From AWTP1-13 sp036280295 (GTDB lineage Bacteria; Pseudomonadota; Alphaproteobacteria; Rhizobiales; Hyphomicrobiaceae), in contig DASURA010000314.1 of assembly GCA_036280295.1 (NCBI GenBank), positions 1-14,837 of the forward strand: a stretch of DNA of 14,837 bases. Reading direction: 5' to 3'. Made by a program: the position numbers and the translations under genes. This document shows, one piece after another, positions 7,374-14,191 of the stretch. Numbering within the stretch: position 1 is the stretch's first letter; every line of letters starts with the position of its first letter. The notes beneath the pieces were generated by a model, which saw only the letters and a program-made list of their open reading frames with translations, had not been told where the DNA came from and did not search any database.

Positions 7374-8321
7374 ATGGATGTCTCCGCCGAGCAGCATCTC
7401 CTGACGGTGCGCGATTGGCTGCGTTATGCCGTCAGCCGCTTCAACGCGGCGGAGCTGACATACGGCCACGGCAGCACCTCGGCACTCGATGAGGCGGCAT
7501 TCCTGATCCTGCATACGCTCCGGTTGCCGATCGATCAGCTCGAGCCATGGCTGGAGGCGCGCCTTTTGCCTCTGGAAAGGCGCGCGGTGCGGGAAATGAT
7601 CGAGCGCCGTATTTCCACCCGCAAGCCCGCCGCCTATCTGACTAACGAAGCCTGGATCGGCAGCCATTCATTCTACGTCGACGAGCGCGTTATTGTTCCA
7701 CGCTCCTACATAGGTGAATTGCTGCGAGACGGCCTTGCCGATGTGGCGCCTGATCGAATGGAGATCCGTCACGTCCTGGATTTGTGCACTGGCTCGGGTT
7801 GCCTCGCCATTCTCGCCGCTCTCGCCTTCCCGAAGGCCAGCGTGGATGCCAGCGACATTTCCGAGGACGCGCTCACCGTCGCCCATCGCAATGTCGGCGA
7901 CTACGGTCTCGATCGCCGGATTTCATTGATCCGATCCGATCTCTTCAACGATCTCGGCGAGCAACGCTACGATTTGATCCTGGCCAATCCGCCCTACGTC
8001 AGGACTGCTTCAGTCGCGCAGTTTCCGCCGGAATATGCGTCCGAGCCGGCACTCGCCCACGCCGGGGGCGAGGATGGAATGGATATCGTACGCCGCATCA
8101 TCGAGGGCGCCGCCGAGCACCTTACGCCGCAGGGCGTGGTGGTGATCGAGGTCGGCACCGGGCGGGAGGCGCTGGAGCAGTCCTATCCCGATCTGCCGTT
8201 TTTCTGGCTCGACACGGCGGAGAGCGAAGGCGAGGTGCTGGCGCTCCGACAGGATGCTCTTTCGCCCAAGCCGGCACCAGCCGGCAAGCCGCGAGGCGCA
8301 AAGCGTAGGGCGAAGGCGTAG
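7374..8321 (+). CDS. prmB: 50S ribosomal protein L3 glutamine N5-methyltransferase
   Basis: SAM-dependent enzyme that methylates a glutamine of ribosomal protein L3 during ribosome assembly. It has 315 residues, close to the family's roughly 310. The N-terminus, with WLRYAVSRFNAAELTYGHGS and DEAAFLILHTLRLP, is typical of PrmB and separates it from the release-factor enzyme PrmC. The SAM loop LDLCTGSGC is at 135-143 and the glutamine-binding NPPY at 205-208. The C-terminal FFWLDTAESEGEVLAL also fits PrmB. I start at ATG 7374 because the PrmB alignment begins there; the upstream in-frame extension to 7080 has no resemblance. AAAGG lies about 11 bases upstream of the ATG. The last 19 residues (SPKPAPAGKPRGAKRRAKA) form a basic tail, and the stop codon overlaps the first base of a palindromic repeat. 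Convergent with rho. Confidence 0.93.
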   Translation: MDVSAEQHLLTVRDWLRYAVSRFNAAELTYGHGSTSALDEAAFLILHTLRLPIDQLEPWLEARLLPLERRAVREMIERRISTRKPAAYLTNEAWIGSHSFYVDERVIVPRSYIGELLRDGLADVAPDRMEIRHVLDLCTGSGCLAILAALAFPKASVDASDISEDALTVAHRNVGDYGLDRRISLIRSDLFNDLGEQRYDLILANPPYVRTASVAQFPPEYASEPALAHAGGEDGMDIVRRIIEGAAEHLTPQGVVVIEVGTGREALEQSYPDLPFFWLDTAESEGEVLALRQDALSPKPAPAGKPRGAKRRAKA

Positions 8322-8325
8322 GGCG
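8303..8325 (+). repeat. Short direct repeat at the prmB 3' end
   Basis: The 10-mer GCGTAGGGCG occurs at 8303-8312 and 8316-8325, separated by AAG. The second copy contains the prmB stop codon and runs into the palindromic element. It could be a duplication made when the element inserted, or chance in GC-rich DNA. Confidence 0.6.
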
Positions 8326-8392
8326 GATCAGGGCGAAGCCCGTAATCCGCCGGCGGGTGCGCCCGCGGATTACGCCTTCGGCTAATCCGCCC
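8321..8392. repeat. Compound palindromic (REP-like) element between prmB and rho
   Basis: The arms at 8321-8350 and 8365-8392 are near inverted copies: GGGCGGAT at one end faces ATCCGCCC at the other, and CGTAATCCGC faces GCGGATTACG inside. Each arm is also a hairpin by itself (left GGGC-GAA-GCCC core; right GGATTA/TAATCC around a TTCG loop), and a third hairpin GCGGG-TGCG-CCCGC spans the centre. It fills most of the 89 bases between two convergent genes, so it may end transcription or protect both 3' ends, but no T-run follows on either strand. The shape is like dispersed REP-type repeats; copy number cannot be judged here. Confidence 0.75.
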
Positions 8393-8410
8393 AGCCCCCC
8401 ACGCCCGCGA

Positions 8411-9721
8411 TCAGTTCTTCCCCGTGCTCATGGAAGAGTAGAACTCGCTGTTGGACTTGGTGGAGCGCAGCTTGTCGACCAGGAACTCGATGGCGTCCAT
8501 GGTGCCCATCGGGTTGAGGATGCGACGCAGCACGTAGGTCTTCTTGAGCGTCTCGGGCGGGAGCAGCAGGTCCTCCTTGCGGGTGCCGGAACGAGCGATG
8601 TCGATAGCCGGATACACGCGCTTGTCGGAGACCTTGCGGTCGAGCACGATCTCGGAATTGCCGGTACCCTTGAACTCCTCGAAGATCACCTCGTCCATGC
8701 GCGAGCCGGTATCGATCAACGCGGTGGCGATGATGGTGAGCGAACCGCCCTCCTCGATGTTGCGGGCGGCGCCGAAGAAGCGCTTCGGCCGCTGCAGGGC
8801 GTTGGAGTCGACACCGCCGGTCAGCACCTTGCCGGAGCTCGGCACCACGGTGTTATAGGCGCGGCCCAGGCGGGTGATGGAATCGAGCAGGATCACCACA
8901 TCGCGCTTATGCTCGACCAGCCGCTTGGCCTTCTCGATCACCATCTCCGACACCTGCACGTGGCGGGCCGCCGGCTCGTCGAAGGTGGAGGAGATCACCT
9001 CGCCCTTCACCGAGCGCTGCATGTCCGTCACCTCCTCCGGACGCTCATCGATCAGCAGCACGATCAGGTAGCACTCGGGATGGTTGACCGAAATCGAGTG
9101 GGCGATGTTCTGCAGAAGCACCGTCTTGCCGGTGCGCGGCTGCGCCACGATCAGGGCGCGCTGGCCTTTGCCGAGCGGCGCCACGATATCGATGACGCGC
9201 GGCGAGAGATCCTTGATGGTGGGATCCTCGATCTCCATCTTCAGCCACCTGGTCGGATAGAGCGGCGTCAGGTTGTCGAAGTGCACCTTGTGGCGCTGCT
9301 TCTCCGGGTCCTCGAAATTGATCGAGTTGACCTTGAGCAACGCAAAATAGCGCTCGCCCTCGCGGGGGGAGCGGATCTGCCCCTCGACGGTGTCGCCGGA
9401 GCGCAGCGCAAAGCGCCGGATCTGCGATGGCGAGATATAGATGTCGTCTGGTCCCGGAAGATAGTTGGCATCGGGGGAGCGCAGGAAGCCGAAGCCGTCC
9501 TGAAGCACCTCGACCACGCCGGTGCCAATGATATCGGTGTTCTGGCTCGCCAGCTGCTTCAGGATGGCGAACATCTGCTCCTGCTTGCGCATGGAGCTGG
9601 CATTCTCAACGCCGATCTCCTCAGCGAAGCTCAATAGCTCGGTCGGCGTCTTGCTCTTCAGGTCCTGGAGCTTCATCTCCTTGACCGGGGGTGTCGCTGG
9701 TAGTGTTGCTGTCTCTTGCAT
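8411..9721 (-). CDS. rho: Transcription termination factor Rho
   Basis: Hexameric RNA helicase that ends transcription at unstructured C-rich RNA. It has 436 residues and aligns without gaps to E. coli Rho over most of its length, after a 15-residue N-terminal extension. Visible parts: N-terminal helical domain, RNA-binding RNP1 motif DGFGFLR, Walker A QPRTGKT with K199, Walker B VVILLDSITR, the Q-loop region LTGGVDSNALQRPKRFFGAAR and an arginine-finger/R-loop region ending GTGNSEIVLDR. In the P-loop, Q194 stands where E. coli has proline 179. The ATG at 9721 is chosen because GGAG lies 7 bases upstream; the internal ATG at codon 16 has AAGGAG directly against it, which is too close. It is 231 bases downstream of hemJ on the same strand, possibly co-transcribed, with its own leader. 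Convergent with prmB. Confidence 0.98.
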   Translation of the reverse strand: MQETATLPATPPVKEMKLQDLKSKTPTELLSFAEEIGVENASSMRKQEQMFAILKQLASQNTDIIGTGVVEVLQDGFGFLRSPDANYLPGPDDIYISPSQIRRFALRSGDTVEGQIRSPREGERYFALLKVNSINFEDPEKQRHKVHFDNLTPLYPTRWLKMEIEDPTIKDLSPRVIDIVAPLGKGQRALIVAQPRTGKTVLLQNIAHSISVNHPECYLIVLLIDERPEEVTDMQRSVKGEVISSTFDEPAARHVQVSEMVIEKAKRLVEHKRDVVILLDSITRLGRAYNTVVPSSGKVLTGGVDSNALQRPKRFFGAARNIEEGGSLTIIATALIDTGSRMDEVIFEEFKGTGNSEIVLDRKVSDKRVYPAIDIARSGTRKEDLLLPPETLKKTYVLRRILNPMGTMDAIEFLVDKLRSTKSNSEFYSSMSTGKN

Positions 9722-9952
9722 GGGTAGTCTCCGGGATGGAGAGGCTGCGCGGCGGTGACGGGCGAAATGAATCGAGAGCGCGAAGCCAGAGGGAGAGGGG
9801 TGCGGAAGATGCTTCCGGAACGGGTTACTGCTGCCCGGGGCGCCGCGAGCGGCTCGAAACAGCCCCTGCCCGCATTGCTGAACGGCAGGTAACCACGAAT
9901 CACTTCATAGCACCTGCATCAATGAAATGAAAGACCTTCCTCAAACAGTCCA
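9722..9952 (-). other. rho leader region
   Basis: The 231 bases between hemJ and rho contain no clear terminator after hemJ. A GTG-initiated frame (9903 to 9673) crosses the rho start out of frame and could be a leader peptide, but it has no supporting family or ribosome site and is probably chance. A small GC hairpin, GCCGC-GA-GCGGC, lies at 9842-9853. In E. coli rho is regulated by termination in its own leader; a similar role here is inference. Confidence 0.4.
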
Positions 9953-10378
9953 TCAAAACGGTTTCACGACCACCAGGACTACGATCCCCGCCATCAACAC
10001 GGTCGGCAGCTCGTTCATGATCCGGTAAAAGCGCGGGCTGCGCGTATTCCAATCGGCCGCGAAATCTTGGCGCCACACGCCCAGGGCGTGGTGGTAGGCG
10101 GTCATCAGCAGCACCAGGCCGAACTTCGCCCACAGCCAATGCGCGTTGACGAAGCCCATCGCCCAAGCCAGCCAGGCGCCGCTCAGCCACACGGCGATCA
10201 TCGCCGGCGTCATGATCGCATGGAGCAGCCGCCGCTCCATGATCTTGAAGGTCTCGGACTGCTTGGAGCCCTTCTCAGCGGTGCAGTGGTAGACATAAAG
10301 CCGGGGCAGATAAAGCAGCCCCGCCATCCACGCGATAACGGCGATCACGTGAAATGCTTTGACCCAGAGCAGCAGCAT
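9953..10378 (-). CDS. hemJ: Protoporphyrinogen IX oxidase, HemJ type
   Basis: Inner-membrane protein for the penultimate heme step, oxidation of protoporphyrinogen IX to protoporphyrin IX; HemJ is the form common in alphaproteobacteria in place of HemG or HemY. It has 141 residues, the family's usual size. Four hydrophobic segments are visible at about 3-25, 53-76, 82-97 and 124-140. The N-terminal signature WVKAFHVIAVIAWMAGLLYLPRL carries the conserved His (H10), and K85 and H96-H97 lie in the third helix region. The ATG at 10378 begins 15 bases after the hemE stop. GAGGGTGA (10388-10395) overlaps that stop and could serve as ribosome-binding site, so translation may be coupled to hemE. The neighbouring hemE makes an earlier intermediate of the same pathway. 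Confidence 0.95.
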   Translation of the reverse strand: MLLLWVKAFHVIAVIAWMAGLLYLPRLYVYHCTAEKGSKQSETFKIMERRLLHAIMTPAMIAVWLSGAWLAWAMGFVNAHWLWAKFGLVLLMTAYHHALGVWRQDFAADWNTRSPRFYRIMNELPTVLMAGIVVLVVVKPF

Positions 10379-10393
10379 TCCGCGATGTCACCC

Positions 10394-11446
10394 TCAAGCT
10401 CGCTCGCGCACCAGCTTCACAAGACCGGCAACAGTTTCTGGAGACGTATGCGGCAGAACGCCGTGACCGAGGTTGAAAATGAACGGCCGGCCATCCATCG
10501 CGTCGAGGATCTTCAGGGCCTGGCGCTTCATCCTCTGCCCCCCCGCGGCCAACAGCAGCGGATCGAGATTGCCCTGCACGACCACCTCCCCCGGCAGCTC
10601 CCGCGCCATGACGGCGAGCGGCGTTGCGGTATCGCAGCTCACACCGTCGATTCCGGTGCTCTCAACATAACGCCCCAGATTGCCGCCGGTGCCCATCGGA
10701 AAGCCGATGATGGGCACCTCCGGGAAGCGATCCTTCATCCGCGCGACGATCGCCCTGGTCGGCTCGCAGACCCAGCGATCGAAGGCGCTGCCGGTGAGAC
10801 GACCGGCCCAGGTATCGAAGATCTGCAGAAGGTCGGCGCCCGCCATAACCTGCCCTGCGAGATACTCCACGGAAGCGTTCACCAGGCAATCGATGAGCTG
10901 AGCGAATCCGACCGGATCCTCAGCCGCCCACGTTACCGCCTCCGCCTGGTCGGCGCTCTTGCCGCCCGAGACCATATACGTCGCCACGGTCCAGGGAGCA
11001 CCGCAAAAACCGATAAGGGCGACGTCATTTGGCAACCTCTGGCGAACGTTGGCCACAGTCTCGAACACACGTTCGAACGTGGGCCGAGTCGCTGCCGGGT
11101 TCAATCGGCCAAGCTCGCCGGGCGAGCGAATAGCCTCCAGGCGTGGCCCATGCCCTTCCACGAAGTCGACCTTCTGGCCGAGGGCATGCGGCACCACCAG
11201 GATGTCGGCGAACACAATCGCCGCGTCGACGCCGTAACGCTGCACCGGCTGCAGTGTGACCTCGGCGGCCAGCTCGGGCGTGTAGCACAGCTCCAGGAAG
11301 CTGCCGGCCCGAGCCCGCACCTTGTGGTATTCCGGCAGGTGGCGCCCAGCCTGCCGCATCAGCCATATCGGCGGCGACGCCGAGGTCTTGCCGGCGAACG
11401 GCGCCAACAGACGGGCAGGGCGCTGCGAGCAGGCATTCTGAAGCAC
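10394..11446 (-). CDS. hemE: Uroporphyrinogen decarboxylase
   Basis: Cytoplasmic enzyme that removes four carboxyl groups from uroporphyrinogen III to give coproporphyrinogen III in heme synthesis. The GTG start gives 350 residues, against 354 in E. coli. Active-site features are present: the signature WLMRQAGR with R31 and R35, the catalytic Asp D81 in VFADILVVP, the APWTVATYM segment and the conserved His in FNLGHGV near the C-terminus. Residue 36 is His where the family usually has Tyr (QAGRYLPEY). I chose GTG 11446 because AAGGGAG (11455-11461) sits 8 bases upstream and the length then fits; the frame stays open to an ATG at 11557, which would add 37 unmatched residues. First gene of the leftward hemE-hemJ(-rho) set, divergent from ppsR across the putative origin. 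Confidence 0.96.
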   Translation of the reverse strand: MLQNACSQRPARLLAPFAGKTSASPPIWLMRQAGRHLPEYHKVRARAGSFLELCYTPELAAEVTLQPVQRYGVDAAIVFADILVVPHALGQKVDFVEGHGPRLEAIRSPGELGRLNPAATRPTFERVFETVANVRQRLPNDVALIGFCGAPWTVATYMVSGGKSADQAEAVTWAAEDPVGFAQLIDCLVNASVEYLAGQVMAGADLLQIFDTWAGRLTGSAFDRWVCEPTRAIVARMKDRFPEVPIIGFPMGTGGNLGRYVESTGIDGVSCDTATPLAVMARELPGEVVVQGNLDPLLLAAGGQRMKRQALKILDAMDGRPFIFNLGHGVLPHTSPETVAGLVKLVRERA

Positions 11447-11724
11447 GACGGCAGCTCCCTTCTTCAAGAGAAAAGATAGATCTTCAGGGTTACTGCTATG
11501 ACTCTTAGAGAGCGGATTGCGTAGACCCTCGGCATGCGACCGAGTTGCACACAGCATATACGTTCCCAGGCGGCCCCCGGATCAATCCATAGCAAGGCTG
11601 GGTGATGGTTGCCACAAGCGCGAATAAATTAACTCGTTTCAGGTGGTTACGAGCGTCAGTCCAGCCAGACGGAGCGCCCTTTGCCGATGATGGGCTGTTG
11701 ACGGCAGGTGGATGAGAGTGCCGG

Positions 11725-11743
11725 GCTGATCGATATCGACAGC
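11725..11743. repeat. Near-perfect palindrome in the putative origin
   Basis: GCTGATCGATATCGACAGC: a perfect 10-base palindrome TCGATATCGA at 11730-11739 flanked by GCTG and CAGC arms, with one unpaired A at 11729. One more G/C pair (11724 and 11744) extends it. It may be a dimeric protein site; no known consensus is matched with confidence. Confidence 0.6.
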
Positions 11744-11754
11744 CAGGGCTCAAG

Positions 11755-11786
11755 CGCTCTCCCCAGCGGTCTTCCTGTGGAGAGCG
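11755..11786. repeat. Stable hairpin in the putative origin
   Basis: CGCTCTCCCCAG (11755-11766) can pair with CTGTGGAGAGCG (11775-11786): 8 pairs, one C/T mismatch, then 3 more pairs closing an 8-base loop. No T-run follows, so it is unlikely to be an intrinsic terminator. It lies about 80 bases before the ppsR start and, read rightward, could be in the ppsR leader. Confidence 0.6.
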
Positions 11787-11857
11787 GTGGGGATAGGCCG
11801 TGTGCCAGGCCGTGATGGAGCCGGTGGGCCGCTTGGCATCCAGCGCAAATTCTGGTC

Positions 11858-11866
11858 TTTTCCACA
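11858..11866 (+). promoter_or_regulatory. DnaA-box-like 9-mer before ppsR
   Basis: TTTTCCACA differs from the consensus TTATCCACA at one base. It ends one base before the ppsR ATG at 11868, where a ribosome-binding site would normally be. DnaA binding here is a prediction supported by the origin synteny. Confidence 0.45.
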
Positions 11867-11867
11867 G

Positions 11868-12737
11868 ATGACCGACAGTGATCGTCCCAGCGCCTTCCAT
11901 CTGCATTTGATCTCCGATTCGACCGGCGAGACGCTGACGATCATGGCCAAGGCGGCAGCGGTGCAGTACCCGCAGGTGCGCCCCGTCGAGCATGTGCACC
12001 CGCTGGTGCGCACCGAGCGGCAGCTTGAGCGTGTGCTGGACGAGGTTGCACGCCTGCCGGGCATCGTGCTCTACACCGTGGTCAAGCGATCCTTGATCAA
12101 TGTGATCGAGCGCCGCTGCCGCGAGCTCAACGTGCCGTGCCTGCACGTGCTGCAGCCGATCATGAAGGTGTTCGAATCCTATCTGGGGGCGCCGCAGACC
12201 CCGGTGGTCGCGGGCCAGCACACCCTGGACGCCGACTATTTCAAGCGTATCGACGCGCTGAACTTCGCTATGGCCCATGACGATGGCCAGCTGCCGAAGG
12301 ACCTGAATCTGGCTGACATCATTCTGGTCGGGATCTCGCGCACCTCCAAGACCCCCACCAGCGTCTACCTGGCCCAGCGCGGCTACAAGGCCGCGAACGT
12401 GCCGCTGGTGCTTGGCATCGACCTGCCGTCGGCGCTGACCGAGCCGCATTCGGCCTTCGTCGTGGGGCTGGTCGCCAGTGCCGAGCGCATCGCCGAGATC
12501 CGCCGCAACCGCGTGCACGTGATGGGCGACCGGGACCTGTCAGACTATGTGGATCACGAGCGCATTGCCAACGAGATCCAGTACTCGCGCCGGTTGTGCG
12601 CCCGGCACGGATGGCCGGTGATCGACGTGACGCGCCGGTCCGTGGAGGAGACAGCGGCGAGCATCATCCGCCTGTTCCAGGATCGCCAGCCGCTCACCGA
12701 CGTGGTGGCCCAAGAGCGGCCAGCCGGCGATGGCTAG
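11868..12737 (+). CDS. ppsR: Pyruvate, phosphate dikinase regulatory protein (DUF299)
   Basis: Bifunctional kinase/phosphorylase of the DUF299 family. It inactivates pyruvate, phosphate dikinase or PEP synthase by ADP-dependent phosphorylation of a threonine and restores it with phosphate, so controlling PEP formation. It has 289 residues, close to the usual 270-280. The N-terminal FHLHLISDSTGETL is the family signature, and the P-loop-like GISRTSKTP lies at 155-163. Which dikinase is the target cannot be decided here. I chose ATG 11868 because the signature then starts at residue 10; a GTG at 11787 would add 27 unmatched residues. No Shine-Dalgarno sequence precedes it. First gene of a rightward operon: its last 8 bases overlap the start of maf. 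This is the homologue of Rickettsia RP001, next to the origin there. Confidence 0.95.
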   Translation: MTDSDRPSAFHLHLISDSTGETLTIMAKAAAVQYPQVRPVEHVHPLVRTERQLERVLDEVARLPGIVLYTVVKRSLINVIERRCRELNVPCLHVLQPIMKVFESYLGAPQTPVVAGQHTLDADYFKRIDALNFAMAHDDGQLPKDLNLADIILVGISRTSKTPTSVYLAQRGYKAANVPLVLGIDLPSALTEPHSAFVVGLVASAERIAEIRRNRVHVMGDRDLSDYVDHERIANEIQYSRRLCARHGWPVIDVTRRSVEETAASIIRLFQDRQPLTDVVAQERPAGDG

Positions 12738-13338
12738 GATCGAACCTCAGGAGCTGGTGCTCGCATCGGCAAGCCCGTTCCGGCGCAAGTTGCTGGAGGC
12801 GGCAGGCATCGCGTTTCGCGTGGCGCCGGCCGAGGTGGACGAGGGCGAGGTGAAGCGTCGCCTCGCCGGCAAGGTCGGCCCAGCCAGACTCGCCGAAGTG
12901 CTGGCGGCGCTCAAGGCCGAGGCGGGGAGCCGCGAGCATCCGGCAAGCCTGGTGATCGGCTCCGATCAGGTGGTGGCGCTGGGAAACGAGGTCTTCGACA
13001 AGCCAATGGACGTCGACGCCGCCCGGGCGCAGCTCAAGCGCTTGCGCGGCCAGACGCACCAGTTGGTGACAGCGGTGGCATTGGCCGCCGGTGGGCAGGT
13101 CGTCTGGCACGCGGTCGAGAGCGCCAGCCTGACCATGCGCGCCTTCAGCGACGCCTTCCTGGAAGGCTATATTGCCGCCTGTGGCTCGCGCCTCTGCCAG
13201 ATGGCCGGGGCCTACGAGATTGAGGGGCGGGGCATCCAGCTGTTCGAGCGCGTCGAGGGGGACCACTTCACCATCGTCGGTCTGCCGCTGGTGCCGCTGC
13301 TGGCGGAGCTGAGAGCACGCGGAGTGATTGCGGAATGA
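12730..13338 (+). CDS. maf: Maf-family nucleotide pyrophosphatase (YceF-like)
   Basis: House-cleaning enzyme that hydrolyses non-canonical or modified nucleoside triphosphates to monophosphates, protecting nucleic acids. It has 202 residues, normal for Maf. Motifs: the nucleotide-binding ASASPFRRKLLEAAG at 12-26, the acidic VDEGEV at 36-41, the catalytic Asp D79 in IGSDQVV, and the C-terminal YEIEGRGIQLFERVEGD with VGLPL. The SPxRRxLL start and the GIxLFERxEG stretch resemble the E. coli YceF group, which prefers N7-methyl-GTP; this substrate is inference. ATG 12730 overlaps the ppsR stop by 8 bases, so translation is probably coupled. aroE follows after 10 bases. Confidence 0.95.
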   Translation: MARIEPQELVLASASPFRRKLLEAAGIAFRVAPAEVDEGEVKRRLAGKVGPARLAEVLAALKAEAGSREHPASLVIGSDQVVALGNEVFDKPMDVDAARAQLKRLRGQTHQLVTAVALAAGGQVVWHAVESASLTMRAFSDAFLEGYIAACGSRLCQMAGAYEIEGRGIQLFERVEGDHFTIVGLPLVPLLAELRARGVIAE

Positions 13339-13348
13339 GGGTGAGGGC

Positions 13349-14191
13349 ATGAAGCGCGCGTGCGTTGTCGGCTGGCCGGTCTCCCACTCGCGCTCGCCGC
13401 TGATCCACGGCTTCTGGCTGGAGCGCTACCGGATCGCCGGGAGCTATGAGCGCTTTGCCGTGCGGCCCGAGGAGGCGAGCCACATCCTGGGCAATCTGCG
13501 TGCGCACGGCTACGTCGGCTGCAACGTCACCATCCCGCACAAGGAGGTCGCCTTCCGGGTGGCGGACGAGGCCTCTCCGGCGGCGCGGGCGGCGGGTGCG
13601 GCCAACACGCTCTGGTATGAGGGCGGGCGGCTGCTTGCAGATAACACCGACGGCCTGGGGTTCGTGAGCAATGTGCGCAGCTCGGTGCCGGGCTTCGGCT
13701 TCGACGGCGCCATCGTTTCGATGCTTGGCGCCGGCGGGGCGGCACGCGGCATTGCCCACGCTCTGCTTGAGGCGGGCGTCGGCGAGATCCGCGTCTTCAA
13801 TCGCACGCGAACCCGGGCCGAGGCGCTGGCCGCGGCGTTCGGCAAGCGAGTTGTGCCGCTCGATTGGAGCGAGCGCAGTGCGCGCTCGGACACGGCGTCG
13901 CTGCTCATCAATACCACGCCGCTGGGAATGGACCACGGTGGCGATGCCCTTGATCTTGATTTGTCCGTGCTCGATCCCGGCTGCGTGGTCGCCGACATCG
14001 TCTACGTTCCGCTCGTGACGCCGCTGTTGGCCGCCGCCCGCGCGCGTGGTCTGATAACGGTCGATGGGCTCGGCATGCTGCTGCATCAGGCGGTGCCGGG
14101 TTTCGAGCGCTGGTTCGGGGTGCGGCCGGAGGTGACCGATGACCTGCGCGCCCTCATCGTGCGCGACATCGAGGGCGCCGGCACATGCTGA
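13349..14191 (+). CDS. aroE: Shikimate 5-dehydrogenase
   Basis: NADPH-dependent reduction of 3-dehydroshikimate to shikimate, the fourth step of the shikimate pathway to aromatic amino acids. It has 280 residues. Substrate-binding SHSRSP is at 12-17; the catalytic lysine is K65 in IPHKE and the catalytic aspartate D101 in DNTDG, the same spacing as in E. coli AroE. The dinucleotide-binding loop GAGGAARG is at 127-134, followed by the NRT motif (151-153) that contacts the NADP phosphate. The ATG at 13349 is preceded by GAGGG (13337-13341, 7-base spacing), which overlaps the maf stop; a TTG at 13328 is less likely. Its stop overlaps the coaE start by 7 bases. The position between maf and coaE is conserved in alphaproteobacteria near the origin. 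Confidence 0.97.
   Translation: MKRACVVGWPVSHSRSPLIHGFWLERYRIAGSYERFAVRPEEASHILGNLRAHGYVGCNVTIPHKEVAFRVADEASPAARAAGAANTLWYEGGRLLADNTDGLGFVSNVRSSVPGFGFDGAIVSMLGAGGAARGIAHALLEAGVGEIRVFNRTRTRAEALAAAFGKRVVPLDWSERSARSDTASLLINTTPLGMDHGGDALDLDLSVLDPGCVVADIVYVPLVTPLLAAARARGLITVDGLGMLLHQAVPGFERWFGVRPEVTDDLRALIVRDIEGAGTC

Larger units (their letters stand above)
11447..11867. other. Putative chromosomal replication origin region (hemE/ppsR gap)
   Basis: A 421-base non-coding gap between hemE and the DUF299 gene, the same junction that holds the origin in Caulobacter crescentus and Rickettsia. Within it: an AT-rich patch at about 11621-11639, a 19-base near-palindrome (11725-11743), a strong hairpin (11755-11786), a DnaA-box-like TTTTCCACA (11858-11866), weaker CCACA-core sites at 11608-11616 (plus) and 11776-11784 (minus), and one GANTC methylation site (11500-11504). 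No perfect TTATCCACA box is present, so the assignment rests mainly on synteny. The region must also contain the promoters of hemE and ppsR; I could not define them. Confidence 0.6.

Noticed and set aside
8357..9637. 426-codon plus-strand frame over rho
   Set aside because: Antisense to rho; His/Leu/Arg-rich shadow with no motif.
10067..11479. 470-codon plus-strand frame over hemE and hemJ
   Set aside because: Antisense to two recognised heme genes; composition typical of a shadow frame.
11505..12518. 337-codon minus-strand frame across the putative origin and ppsR
   Set aside because: Antisense to ppsR, which has the DUF299 signature; it would also fill the hemE/ppsR gap with sequence lacking family similarity.
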